DNA of 64,000 nucleotides from an uncultured Candidatus Actinomarinales bacterium (GCA_943840565.1 CALSUY010000001.1:124001-188000), one strand, 5' to 3'; counted from the first letter of the stretch, positions 26,720 to 34,638 are shown. Program-made: numbers and translations. Notes: generated by a model not told the origin, from the letters alone.

Positions 26720-26857
26720 TTATCTTATAAAGAAATCAAGTATTCTTTTTCTTCCTGTTGATGCAGCAAGCAGCTTAAGAGTAAAAATCCCCATAACACC
26801 AAGAAAAGTAAGTATGCCACCTAGTAAAAAAATTCTCCAAAAAAGTATTTGATCCAT
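26720..26857 (-). CDS. Small single-span membrane protein, unknown function
   Basis: A 45-residue ORF on the minus strand, ATG at 26857-26855 and TAA at 26722-26720. It has a hydrophobic stretch (about residues 9-32), then a basic segment TGRKRIL, which would place the C-terminus in the cytoplasm. It lies 30 bases downstream of the thioredoxin-like gene on the same strand, which suggests co-transcription. The ribosome site is weak (AGG about 14 bases upstream). I recognise no family. A role with the neighbouring redox protein is possible but only inferred from position. Coding status rests on the plausible protein character and filling of an otherwise empty 174-base gap. Confidence 0.5.
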   Translation of the reverse strand: MDQILFWRIFLLGGILTFLGVMGIFTLKLLAASTGRKRILDFFIR

Positions 26858-26887
26858 ATTTAATTATAAACCTGTCTTGAATAACAC

Positions 26888-27379
26888 TTACTTTGAAATA
26901 TCGTTAATCATGGCGTATGTAATAGGTCCATTAAAAGTTTTTATTATCACATAATCAAGATCTAGCACTACTGAGGTTGGAATACCACTCCACTTAAATT
27001 CAGTGAGAATAACTTCCACATCATCTTGATTAAGTTGATTTTCATACTCTATGTCATATTCTTTAATAAATTCTTTACCATTCTCCATAGAGTCATCAAC
27101 TAAAAGACCAATTACATAAAATCTACTGTCATTTGAAATTTTTTTAAGTTCGTCCACTTCTTCAATACAAGGTATGCACCAACTTGCCCAAAGGTTAACA
27201 ATTATGAAACTCTCACCACTTAAGTTCTCGTGAACAGAAGTAATATTTCTGATTGAGGACAACTCAACAGATTCATTGTTATTCTCAGAAATTTCTACCT
27301 CAGCAGGAGGATTGTAAGTCAAAAATGTGACTGAAATAATCAGAACCAATATTGATAATATGAAATTTCTTTTCAACAT
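26888..27379 (-). CDS. Membrane-anchored thioredoxin-like protein (TlpA/ResA/CcmG type)
   Basis: 163 residues: a single N-terminal signal-anchor helix (about 5-21), then a thioredoxin-fold domain outside the membrane. The active site is W-A-S-W-C68-I-P-C71 and the cis-proline loop is SGIPTS. This arrangement is typical of TlpA/ResA/CcmG proteins that keep cytochrome c apoproteins or other envelope thiols reduced. The domain is short, lacking the longer insertion of many ResA proteins. It is divergent from mrp with only 32 bases between starts, and may share a transcript with the 45-residue gene downstream. No cytochrome c maturation genes are in the window, so the client is unknown. Confidence 0.88.
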   Translation of the reverse strand: MLKRNFILSILVLIISVTFLTYNPPAEVEISENNNESVELSSIRNITSVHENLSGESFIIVNLWASWCIPCIEEVDELKKISNDSRFYVIGLLVDDSMENGKEFIKEYDIEYENQLNQDDVEVILTEFKWSGIPTSVVLDLDYVIIKTFNGPITYAMINDISK

Positions 27380-27411
27380 ATGTTTAATTTAATCACTAAT
27401 GAACATAATAT

Positions 27412-28446
27412 ATGTGTATGAGTATTGAAGATATAGTTTATCCCGGATTTAACAAAAGTTTAATGGAACTTAATTGTCTAGAAAAGATTGATGATAAGAC
27501 ATACGAGGTTCTTGATTTTACAGATATTGAATGGGTTCGCTCCGCATTAAATGAATCAGCTCTATCTATTGATAACTTGATCAAACTTGAATTTAGAAAA
27601 CCTACTGATGAGGAAATGACCAAGGTGTTAAAAAAAATTGGAGCTGATAAAACACCAGATCAAGTTAAAGATGCTTTTAATGATGGAAAACGTGTTATTG
27701 GTATTTCATCGGGAAAAGGTGGAGTTGGAAAGTCTACAGTTACCTCACTACTTGCTCTAGCGTACGCAGAAAAAGGTAAGAAGGTAGGAATAGTTGACGC
27801 AGACATCTGGGGGTATTCAATACCTAAAATCCTAGGTGCAAAGTTTCCACCAATTCCATTTAGTAACAGAATATTTCCTTCAAAAATAAATGATTTAAAT
27901 GTTATGTCTATGGAGTACTTCGTAAAGCAAGATGAGGCTGTAATTTGGCGAGGGCCAATGTTACATAAGGCAATAGAGCAATTTCTTTTTGAAGTAATTT
28001 GGGAAGATATTGATATTTTATTAATAGACATGCCTCCAGGAACTGGTGATGTCTCCATTTCACTTTCACAGCTGCTTACTTTTTTTGAGACGATTATAGT
28101 CACAACACCACAATCAAATGCAACGCTGGTCGCAGAGAGAGCTGGGATAATGTCAAAAAAAGTTAACTCCAGCATTATTGGGGTAATTGAAAACATGTCT
28201 TATATGAAAATTGAGGATTCAATTATTCATCCATTCGGTGAGGGGGGAGGAGCAACTCTATCTGAAAAATTAGATGTACCTTTAGTAGGGCAGATTCCAC
28301 TTGATAAATTAATCGCTAGTTACTGTGAGATGGGTAGATTACAAGATATTACTTCACATAAAATTTTTAAAGATATTTTAGAATTTTCTGACAAAATTGA
28401 TAATATTGCTCCTAAGAAAAAGCCTATTAATTTAAAAATTAATTAA
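27412..28446 (+). CDS. mrp: Mrp/ApbC-family Fe-S cluster carrier ATPase
   Basis: 344-residue ParA-like P-loop protein that carries Fe-S clusters to apo-enzymes. The deviant Walker A is GKGGVGKST (about residues 101-109) and DMPPGTGD is the switch II/Walker B region. A short N-terminal domain (about 1-75) is reminiscent of the DUF59/MIP18 module. The CxxC motif that many homologues carry after GVIENMSY is absent here (MKIEDSIIHPFG follows instead), so cluster ligation must differ or be lost. Two starts are possible: ATG 27412 and ATG 27418. A TAATAT box (27406-27411) six bases before the second fits a leaderless start at 27418. The 3' end overlaps uppP by eight bases. Confidence 0.93.
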   Translation: MCMSIEDIVYPGFNKSLMELNCLEKIDDKTYEVLDFTDIEWVRSALNESALSIDNLIKLEFRKPTDEEMTKVLKKIGADKTPDQVKDAFNDGKRVIGISSGKGGVGKSTVTSLLALAYAEKGKKVGIVDADIWGYSIPKILGAKFPPIPFSNRIFPSKINDLNVMSMEYFVKQDEAVIWRGPMLHKAIEQFLFEVIWEDIDILLIDMPPGTGDVSISLSQLLTFFETIIVTTPQSNATLVAERAGIMSKKVNSSIIGVIENMSYMKIEDSIIHPFGEGGGATLSEKLDVPLVGQIPLDKLIASYCEMGRLQDITSHKIFKDILEFSDKIDNIAPKKKPINLKIN

Positions 28447-29191
28447 TAAAACAAAATACTGATAATAAAAGGCAATACAATCCAAAATATTGCAGCTTTG
28501 CGTTAACAGTAATATTTACAAGAATCTTAATAGCAAAAAGTCCAGAAATAAATGCAACAATAGTTGGCCCTAACATCGCTGAATTAAGATTAAAAGATGA
28601 CTCTGCAAAAGTAAGAAGCCAGGCCCCAAAAATTGTTGGAATTCCTAGTAGTAGCGAAAAGTATATTGCTTCAGTTTTTTTTATTCCTAGATACATCCCA
28701 GTTAATAAAGTTATTCCCGATCTCGATACGCCAGGGATAAGGGCAAATGCTTGAGCTAGGCCAACAATAAAAGACTGACTCAATGAGATTTCATTAAAAT
28801 TAATATCGCTATCATTTTTTATTTTGTTTGAAAATAATAAAATAATTGAAAATATTAGATAAGCTGCACCGGTAATTTGAAGAATGTTCTTATTCGAATC
28901 AATAATATCCTGCAACGGCGAGAAAAGCCCAACGGCTACTGCGGGTATTAAAGCTACAGAAATTACTTTTAATGAAGTTTTGAAACTCTCTTTGTCAGAA
29001 AATATATCAAGAATTCTTTCCCTGTAGTAGATAAAAATTGATAAAAGAGTTCCAACATGTAAAAAAGCTATGTCGTAAGTATCTAGGTCTAGTGATTCGT
29101 TTAATGATGAAAGAATGACAAGATGACCACTTGAAGACACAGGAAGAAATTCTGTAATTCCTTGTAATAGTCCTGCAATATATTCGTACAT
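28439..29191 (-). CDS. uppP: Undecaprenyl-diphosphate phosphatase (BacA/UppP)
   Basis: 250-residue integral membrane enzyme that dephosphorylates undecaprenyl pyrophosphate to recycle the lipid carrier of peptidoglycan. Both catalytic motifs are present: GITEFLPVSSSGH (residues 11-23, with E14 and the SSSGH serines) and PGVSRSGITLL (about residues 153-163). About eight membrane helices. Length is slightly short of the usual 265-275. It is co-transcribed with the 50-residue gene immediately upstream (three-base gap) and is convergent with mrp. Confidence 0.95.
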   Translation of the reverse strand: MYEYIAGLLQGITEFLPVSSSGHLVILSSLNESLDLDTYDIAFLHVGTLLSIFIYYRERILDIFSDKESFKTSLKVISVALIPAVAVGLFSPLQDIIDSNKNILQITGAAYLIFSIILLFSNKIKNDSDINFNEISLSQSFIVGLAQAFALIPGVSRSGITLLTGMYLGIKKTEAIYFSLLLGIPTIFGAWLLTFAESSFNLNSAMLGPTIVAFISGLFAIKILVNITVNAKLQYFGLYCLLLSVFCFIN

Positions 29192-29194
29192 GTC

Positions 29195-29347
29195 TTATTT
29201 AATACTAGCTAAATGCCAGCCACTGCAACTTGAACATCTATAAACACTATATTTTTGCTTATTTTCAGTTTCGAGCCAACCTCTATTTCTTCGCGCCTCG
29301 ATCTCTGTTTCATATCTAACTTTAGATTTACAGTTATTTTGAAACAT
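29195..29347 (-). CDS. Small Cys/His protein (C-x2-C-x2-W-H type), unknown function
   Basis: A 50-residue ORF, ATG at 29347-29345 and TAA at 29197-29195. It is basic, has an early cysteine (NNCKSKVRY), a helical ET-x-I-E-A-R-R region, and ends YRCSSCSGWHLAS. The ending Y-R-C-x2-C-x-G-W-H-L recurs in many very small proteins of actinobacteria and their phages and looks like half of a zinc site (C-x2-C with a nearby His). It ends three bases before the uppP start, so the two are surely co-transcribed. Function unknown; nucleic-acid binding is a guess from the family's zinc-ribbon look. Confidence 0.7.
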   Translation of the reverse strand: MFQNNCKSKVRYETEIEARRNRGWLETENKQKYSVYRCSSCSGWHLASIK

Positions 29348-29421
29348 AATTTTTTTTAAATATCATTTTCTTTATTTATTTTATCGTTTACTTTCTTTAA
29401 AACACTCTTCAAATTATTAAG

Positions 29422-29427
29422 TACAAT
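29422..29427 (+). promoter_or_regulatory. Candidate -10 box of a leaderless plsY transcript
   Basis: TACAAT ends six bases before the ATG at 29434, with no ribosome-binding site between. This is the spacing expected for transcription starting at the start codon. Confidence 0.5.
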
Positions 29428-29433
29428 TAATAT

Positions 29434-30042
29434 ATGATTTATATAGTTTTATCTATAAGTTACCTTTTAGGTTCAGTAAATTTTGCAATAATTATCAGTA
29501 AATATAAAGGCATAGACATTAAAAGTGAAGGTAGCGGCAATCCTGGATCATCAAATGCACTAAGAGTTCTCGGTAAAAAATATGCAGCAGGTGTTTTGGC
29601 TGGAGACATGTTAAAAGGAATTATTAGCATAGCCTTAGGTATTTTTTTTGTTGAATCTGTAAATCCATTCATATTTGGATTGGCAAGTGTTCTAGGGCAC
29701 TGCTTTCCGATATACCACAAATTTAGGGGTGGAAAAGGAGTTGCAACATTTTTAGGCTCTTATTTAGGATATCTGATACTTGTACCATCAACAAAATATA
29801 CCGAGAGTTTTAAAATAATAATTTTTTTAATTCTACTGTCAAGTTTTATAGTGATCGCAAAATTTTTTCGAATTTCAGCACTTGCAAGCTTATTTACAGT
29901 TATTATTTCAGGATATTTCGTTATTACAGATACAAATAACACATCAGCTCAAATAGGTACTCTTCTAATAATTTTAATTATCATTTTTCAACATCGTTCA
30001 AATATAGAAAGACTACTAAAAGGAAATGAAAATAAATTTTAA
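29434..30042 (+). CDS. plsY: Glycerol-3-phosphate acyltransferase PlsY
   Basis: 202-residue membrane enzyme that transfers the acyl group of acyl phosphate to glycerol 3-phosphate, the first step of phospholipid synthesis. The three conserved cytoplasmic motifs are visible: SGNPGSSNALRVLG (about residues 33-46), the HCFPIYHKFRGGKGVAT block (about 90-106) and a weaker third loop around HRSNIERLLKGNE at the C-terminus. About five helices. The length is normal. It is expressed alone or with the next small membrane protein gene. Confidence 0.95.
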   Translation: MIYIVLSISYLLGSVNFAIIISKYKGIDIKSEGSGNPGSSNALRVLGKKYAAGVLAGDMLKGIISIALGIFFVESVNPFIFGLASVLGHCFPIYHKFRGGKGVATFLGSYLGYLILVPSTKYTESFKIIIFLILLSSFIVIAKFFRISALASLFTVIISGYFVITDTNNTSAQIGTLLIILIIIFQHRSNIERLLKGNENKF

Positions 30043-30100
30043 AGCGAAGAATATAATTATTTTTTTCTGTAATATGAAATTAGAAAGTTGAGGCAGGGCA

Positions 30101-30469
30101 ATGAGTTCAACATTTGTTTTGATTAGTTTATTATTATCGTTATCGATGGCAGTTTTAGTGCCTGAACTGAAAGATTCCAAAAAACCTATTTTTTCACTAT
30201 CACCAGAGTATGATTACATGGTTAGTAAACAACGTAAAGGGTTTCTAACAATAGGACTTCTTGCAGTCTCAACATTTTTTGTTTCAATACAAACCCTATC
30301 AGTCGCATTATTTGTTTTTCATCTATTTCTCGATCTCCTTTTTGGCCTATACGCGTATACTTCTTTTCAAGTTAGGAGAACCACATTGCTTCAGAATTCT
30401 CTAGTTGGCTCTAGTTTTATAAGTGAAAATATTACTCAGCAGGAGGAGTACCTCCAAGAAGCTGGTTAG
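30101..30469 (+). CDS. Hypothetical membrane protein, three predicted helices
   Basis: 122 residues, with hydrophobic segments at about 3-22, 46-66 and 68-92. A basic turn separates the first two, and a polar, acidic C-terminal tail (about 95-122) ends QQEEYLQEAG. I do not recognise a family. The ATG at 30101 follows GAGGCAGGG and is 58 bases after plsY on the same strand, so it may share that transcript. No catalytic motif is visible. Confidence 0.7.
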   Translation: MSSTFVLISLLLSLSMAVLVPELKDSKKPIFSLSPEYDYMVSKQRKGFLTIGLLAVSTFFVSIQTLSVALFVFHLFLDLLFGLYAYTSFQVRRTTLLQNSLVGSSFISENITQQEEYLQEAG

Positions 30470-30549
30470 TCCTTAATTAAATACTTAATTTAAAACTAGG
30501 TTATTAATGAAATCTAAAGAAAAAATTACTAACGTAGTAAGTTATTTCT

Positions 30550-31053
30550 ATGGAATATAAATACATCTCAGGAATATCTTTACCTCTTCCCAGTAAAACA
30601 GTTTGGGAAGAAGGCATGCTACTTCAGGATATTTATCCTGACTCCTCATTTGTAAGTGGGAGTAAAAATCCACAAAGTATGAGAATGAAGCCTATCGTAA
30701 AAAATAATTTTGTATATGCTAACTACATTTTTGAAGATCGTTTTGCGGGTGGACCTGGTTTAGTACATGGTGGAATTTTATCGGCCGCACTTGATGATTT
30801 AATGGGATACGCAACAGTCCTTCACAATAGAATGTGTGTAACAGCAAATTTAGAAGTAAACTTTATTACCCCAGTCCCAGTTGAGAAAGAATATGAATTA
30901 TTTGCATGGGTGAAAGATATCGACGGAAAAAAAATATCAACAGAATCAGTCATTAGAACTAAAGAGAAGATTCATGTAGAGTCGAGAGCTCTTTTTATTG
31001 ATTTAGGTGAAAATGCATTTAAACATTTTGCACCAGAAAAGAATTATCCTTAA
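30550..31053 (+). CDS. PaaI-type hotdog thioesterase
   Basis: 167-residue 4HBT-superfamily protein. The core helix motif is GPGLVHGGILSAALDDLMGYA (described by its ends, about residues 76-96), in which the HGG turn and the following acidic residue are the catalytic region of PaaI/YdiI-like acyl-CoA thioesterases. The substrate is unknown. A small imperfect hairpin, TTACTA-ACG-TAGTAA, lies ten bases before the start (30526-30540). The 3' end abuts the convergent GMC oxidoreductase gene with one base between stop codons. A second, distinct thioesterase of this type occurs at 43106. Confidence 0.88.
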   Translation: MEYKYISGISLPLPSKTVWEEGMLLQDIYPDSSFVSGSKNPQSMRMKPIVKNNFVYANYIFEDRFAGGPGLVHGGILSAALDDLMGYATVLHNRMCVTANLEVNFITPVPVEKEYELFAWVKDIDGKKISTESVIRTKEKIHVESRALFIDLGENAFKHFAPEKNYP

Positions 31054-31054
31054 C

Positions 31055-32896
31055 TCAAATTTTACTTGCTAAGAAATGACTCATTGCTTGGATGGTAATC
31101 ATAGGATTGACTCCAGAACATCTTGGGAACGTTGAGGAGTCAGTTATATAAACATTTTCGAGTCCATGCACTTTTCCATTTAAGTCAACAACACCTTCAG
31201 AGGGATTTGGATGTATTCTGGCGGTTCCCATTTGATGAGCTGAACCTAAGAGTATTCGAAATGGCTCATTTCTAACTTTTCTAACTTTGCCTATAAAGCT
31301 TTCAATATCTTCATTTGATTCTCTTTTCCAATGCATAGTTGGAGATGTTGCAACCATTATCTCTTCTGCACCAGCTAAAAAGTTTGCCTTAACTAGGCTT
31401 TCTATTCCATGTAATAAATTTCCATGATCAAAATCATTTAAGTTGTATTTCCATAAATGTTGAGGGTTTTTATTAATAATTGAACCAGAACTTGTATCAG
31501 AGGTTAATACAATTGAGCCTGACCAATAATTATAACTTGAGATAAAGTCTCCAAAATCGTCTTGATTGTTTGGAAAGAAAGGAAAGAAAAGACTTGGATG
31601 CATTGGTAGACCCTCAAGGAGGTATCCATAGTTATCTTTCCTGAATAAATGATCATCTGAATAAATACCCTGCATGCTCCCTGCCCATGGATTTTGTAAC
31701 TCAGAAAACTTTCCAGCAACTCCAGAAACAGGGTGTAGCTTTAAATGCTGACCGAGATGTTTATTTTTATAACCACTATTCAGCAATATTTTTGGTGTAT
31801 TTAAAGAACCTGAAGCTAGTATTACTTTTTCAACTGCTACTGAGTAAGATTGGCCATTATGCTCAACATTAACATGAGTTGCTTTGCCATTTAATATAGA
31901 GAGGCTTTTTACATGGGTGTTACTGTATATATTTTCTTCATTAAATTTATCTTTTGAAAACCAAGATTTATAGGATGAATTTATAGTGTCATCAGAATGT
32001 CCAAATGTACTAAAACCAGACTCAAGACAATCATTATTTTTAGTATTCCTAGGAATTATTTTGTAACTGGTTTTATTAAGGTCTAGGCCCTGCGCCAATT
32101 TGATTTCTTTTTGAGGAATTTTATTATTTGTCTCATCAACATTTAAGTTTTGGCATATATAGTCTAGGCTTTTATTAAATGAATCTGAATTAAAGTGATT
32201 ATTCTGTTGGGTAAGAGCATCCCATTCACTTAAGATATTGTCAGGAGTCCTAAGAGATGTAGTCCAGTTAATACTCGTACCTCCACCAATACCCATTCCA
32301 GCTAGAAGCTGAACTTTGTATCCTCGAGTTTGTTGAATTGCATTTGTTTCATAGAAGTTGTGATAGCCAAAAGTTTCGTTATTTGTTTCACCATTTGGAA
32401 AATGACCTTTATCAAATATACCTACTTCATATTTTTGATTCAATAAATTAGCTGCAATGCCTCCACCTGCACCACTGCCAATTACTGCAACCTCAAGATT
32501 TTTTGGAATAGAGTTTTCTCTTTTTTTTATCTTTGAATTTTTATAAACTGGATAATCTAGATATTTATATACAGAACCTTCTCCACTGAGTGAACGAGCA
32601 GTGCTCAAGCCAAAAAGTGCAGTAATGCTAAAGCCAAGTTTTCTTAGTGTTTCTACATTAGAACTTTGTAATTTATTTATTAAATTAGATATGTTTTGAT
32701 CTCTTATTATTAATGTTCTTACTTTGAAAGAAAATATAAAAAATAAAGCTTTTAACTGTATGATTTCAGACTTATCAGGATAATTACTTAATATAAAGAA
32801 AAAATACTCTTCTGAGTTTTCTATCTCACTTTCATTAAAGTTTGGATATAAACTTTTAAAAATTGTTTTAAAACTTTTACTTATTCTTCTGTTCAT
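31055..32896 (-). CDS. GMC-family FAD oxidoreductase (alcohol/cholesterol-oxidase-like)
   Basis: 613 residues. An N-terminal helical region (about 1-130) precedes the FAD-binding site VAVIGSGAGGGIAAN (about residues 136-150) and the ribose-binding acid FDKG. The middle shows the GMC signature GMGIGGGTSINWT. The C-terminal catalytic block contains SAHQMGTARI (active-site His region) and NPMITIQA (active-site Asn). The long N-terminus and overall order resemble long-chain alcohol oxidases and steroid-oxidising GMC enzymes. There is no signal peptide or Tat motif. Substrate unknown. Its start lies in the 250-base gap shared with the divergent nuclease gene. Confidence 0.88.
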   Translation of the reverse strand: MNRRISKSFKTIFKSLYPNFNESEIENSEEYFFFILSNYPDKSEIIQLKALFFIFSFKVRTLIIRDQNISNLINKLQSSNVETLRKLGFSITALFGLSTARSLSGEGSVYKYLDYPVYKNSKIKKRENSIPKNLEVAVIGSGAGGGIAANLLNQKYEVGIFDKGHFPNGETNNETFGYHNFYETNAIQQTRGYKVQLLAGMGIGGGTSINWTTSLRTPDNILSEWDALTQQNNHFNSDSFNKSLDYICQNLNVDETNNKIPQKEIKLAQGLDLNKTSYKIIPRNTKNNDCLESGFSTFGHSDDTINSSYKSWFSKDKFNEENIYSNTHVKSLSILNGKATHVNVEHNGQSYSVAVEKVILASGSLNTPKILLNSGYKNKHLGQHLKLHPVSGVAGKFSELQNPWAGSMQGIYSDDHLFRKDNYGYLLEGLPMHPSLFFPFFPNNQDDFGDFISSYNYWSGSIVLTSDTSSGSIINKNPQHLWKYNLNDFDHGNLLHGIESLVKANFLAGAEEIMVATSPTMHWKRESNEDIESFIGKVRKVRNEPFRILLGSAHQMGTARIHPNPSEGVVDLNGKVHGLENVYITDSSTFPRCSGVNPMITIQAMSHFLASKI

Positions 32897-32970
32897 CCTG
32901 TAATTTTAGTAATTATTAAAGATAGAAGTCTAGATAATCATGGTCTTTTTATATTTTTGATTTGAAACAG

Positions 32971-33020
32971 AAAAGAGAATTCTTTTGTCAGATCTTTATA
33001 AATCTAACGAATCCTCTTTT
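32971..33020. promoter_or_regulatory. Imperfect inverted repeat in the GMC/nuclease intergenic gap
   Basis: The 250-base gap 32897-33146 separates two divergent genes. It contains AAAAGAGAATTC (32971-32982) facing GAATCCTCTTTT (33009-33020), which is 11-of-12 complementary, with a smaller AGAT/ATCT pair inside. A 12-base direct repeat CTCAAAGTTTAG occurs at 33022-33033 and again at 33112-33123, the second in the -35 zone of the nuclease promoter. These may be regulator sites; their role is unknown. Confidence 0.35.
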
Positions 33021-33134
33021 CCTCAAAGTTTAGTAAACATCTACTTCACTTTGTAAAGGTATTGTAAGTGTTTTTGCTGTTTAAAAATGTTTAAAATATA
33101 TTTTTTAATTACTCAAAGTTTAGATGCCTTTTAG

Positions 33135-33140
33135 TATCTT
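33135..33140 (+). promoter_or_regulatory. Candidate -10 box of a leaderless nuclease transcript
   Basis: TATCTT ends six bases before the ATG at 33147, with no ribosome-binding site. One copy of the 12-base repeat CTCAAAGTTTAG (33112-33123) occupies the expected -35 position, so a factor binding there would directly affect polymerase. Confidence 0.45.
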
Positions 33141-33146
33141 TAATAT

Positions 33147-34607
33147 ATGAGCGAAAAGCCATTAAGTTTTTCTACTACAAAAGTTAATAAAATAGCACAA
33201 TGTCCTGGATCCGAATATAAGAAATTCAACACAACATATACCCCAAATTCCAACTTACAAAGGTGGAAAAGTATTAATGATGCGATTATAGACTGGTTAG
33301 TAAATCAGGCTCCAAATGAAGTTGCAATCAATCAAGCAGAAGAAAACAACTTCAAATATTTTGACAAGTTACAGCAAAAAATTTCTTCAGAATTATTTTC
33401 GCAGTTTAGAAATATATATCATAAAAATACTGCAGACCTGAATGCAGATTTTCCCAGCAGTAGTATTTCTAAGTTTATAAATGATGAGGAAGTTTTTATT
33501 AATGCTCACACACAATTTGAATTTGAAGATGAAGTCTCTACGGAATATGTAAAGTTAAAAACTGGTAAGAAGGGTGTTAGTGATTTAGACAAAGCAATAA
33601 TTTTAAAAACACGTTTAGAAAATGAAACCTTTTATGTTGCAGATCTTTATAACAACGATTTACTTGAAATTAGCAGTATAGAAAATGCCGATGAGGTAAT
33701 AGATGATAATTTTTTGTTGCTTGAAGGTTTTATCAATGAAAACATAAAGCTTATACCAGGGAATCATTGTACCCTTTGCGAGAGATCATCTTCATGCGGA
33801 GAATATCCCAGTATCAATGGAGAAGGAACTAAGAAAAGTTATAGAGGAATTGTTATTTCTAAAACTAACTTATTAAATAAAGATAATTGTGAGAGACAGT
33901 TCGCATGGAAAACACAATACGGCATTCCGAAAGAAGAAAAAGAGTCCGATCCATTCCCAATGAAAGTTGGAATTAGTTTTCATAAATTCTCTGGAATGAT
34001 GCTTTTAAACAATCAAGATTCTCAAAAATCAGGAGAAATAGAAAGATTGAAAAATTTGCTTAAAGAAGAAGATGGAGAAGTTGCAATAGAAGTAATTAAG
34101 AAATATGAACAACTCTTAAATCAAATTAAGGATTTTAATAATCTTGAAATAACAGCAAGAGAAAGAGTTCTTGGTTTTACTGCAATAACGGATGCAATAG
34201 TTCAAAATAAAAGTCATAAAGTCTATGAGGGTAAAATTGCTGCAACATTTATGGGTTCTGCTGATTTAGTTGGCAGACTGGATGGAGCTCCTCTAGTTGT
34301 AGAACTAAAAACTGGGGCACAGCTTCCTCAACATTCAGCTGAAGCAGAGCTCTATGCATTAGGTGCATTTATTCAAACAAAGGAAAAAGAAGTAGTTGTC
34401 CTTCATATTTATGTAAGTGATAAAGAAGAAAAAATTGTTGAAAGGAGATTTACACACGACCAGATTGAAGCTTTAAAGGAAAAGTTTGATTCAATTGCTA
34501 AAACTATAGGCCAATGGGATCCGAGTGATGCCTTACAACCTGGATTTTCAGAAGGTGATTGGTGTAATTTTTGTGATTTTCAAAAAACTTGTCTTGAATT
34601 TAGATAA
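33147..34607 (+). CDS. Duplicated RecB/Cas4-like Fe-S nuclease with a degenerate first half
   Basis: 486-residue PD-(D/E)XK-superfamily protein that looks like two fused nuclease units. The C-terminal unit (about 232-486) has the ordered motifs of RecB/Cas4/AddB nucleases: C248, GISFH (H279), GSADLVG (D373), VELKTG (E386, K388) and the terminal cysteines C473-x2-C476-x5-C482, forming a four-Cys Fe-S site with C248. The N-terminal unit (about 1-220) repeats the plan: C19 after an LSFSTTKV start, then VKLKTG (135-140), then C208-x2-C211-x5-C217. In it the catalytic Glu is Lys136 and the Asp is missing, so it should bind a cluster without cutting. No CRISPR or RecBCD/AddAB genes are nearby. Cytoplasmic; function unknown, DNA repair likely. 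Confidence 0.75.
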   Translation: MSEKPLSFSTTKVNKIAQCPGSEYKKFNTTYTPNSNLQRWKSINDAIIDWLVNQAPNEVAINQAEENNFKYFDKLQQKISSELFSQFRNIYHKNTADLNADFPSSSISKFINDEEVFINAHTQFEFEDEVSTEYVKLKTGKKGVSDLDKAIILKTRLENETFYVADLYNNDLLEISSIENADEVIDDNFLLLEGFINENIKLIPGNHCTLCERSSSCGEYPSINGEGTKKSYRGIVISKTNLLNKDNCERQFAWKTQYGIPKEEKESDPFPMKVGISFHKFSGMMLLNNQDSQKSGEIERLKNLLKEEDGEVAIEVIKKYEQLLNQIKDFNNLEITARERVLGFTAITDAIVQNKSHKVYEGKIAATFMGSADLVGRLDGAPLVVELKTGAQLPQHSAEAELYALGAFIQTKEKEVVVLHIYVSDKEEKIVERRFTHDQIEALKEKFDSIAKTIGQWDPSDALQPGFSEGDWCNFCDFQKTCLEFR

Positions 34608-34632
34608 CCCCATCTTTAGATGAAATCAATAA

Positions 34633-34638
34633 TATAAT
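34633..34638 (+). promoter_or_regulatory. Candidate -10 box of a leaderless aconitase transcript
   Basis: A perfect TATAAT ends seven bases before the ATG at 34646. No ribosome-binding site lies between, and the 38-base gap to the nuclease leaves little room for a conventional leader. Confidence 0.55.

Noticed and set aside
27660-28196. 178-residue open frame antisense to mrp
   Set aside because: The plus-strand frame encodes a clear Mrp protein with intact motifs; the antisense translation shows no family features and no ribosome site.
30507-30560. 17-codon ORF (starting MKSKEK) overlapping the start of the thioesterase gene
   Set aside because: No ribosome site and no recognisable codon pattern such as a run of one amino acid; the nearby 6-base hairpin TTACTA/TAGTAA is easily a chance event in AT-rich DNA.
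33147-34607. Cas4 of a CRISPR-Cas system
   Set aside because: No cas1, cas2, effector genes or repeat arrays are present anywhere in the window; the protein is a duplicated stand-alone nuclease.
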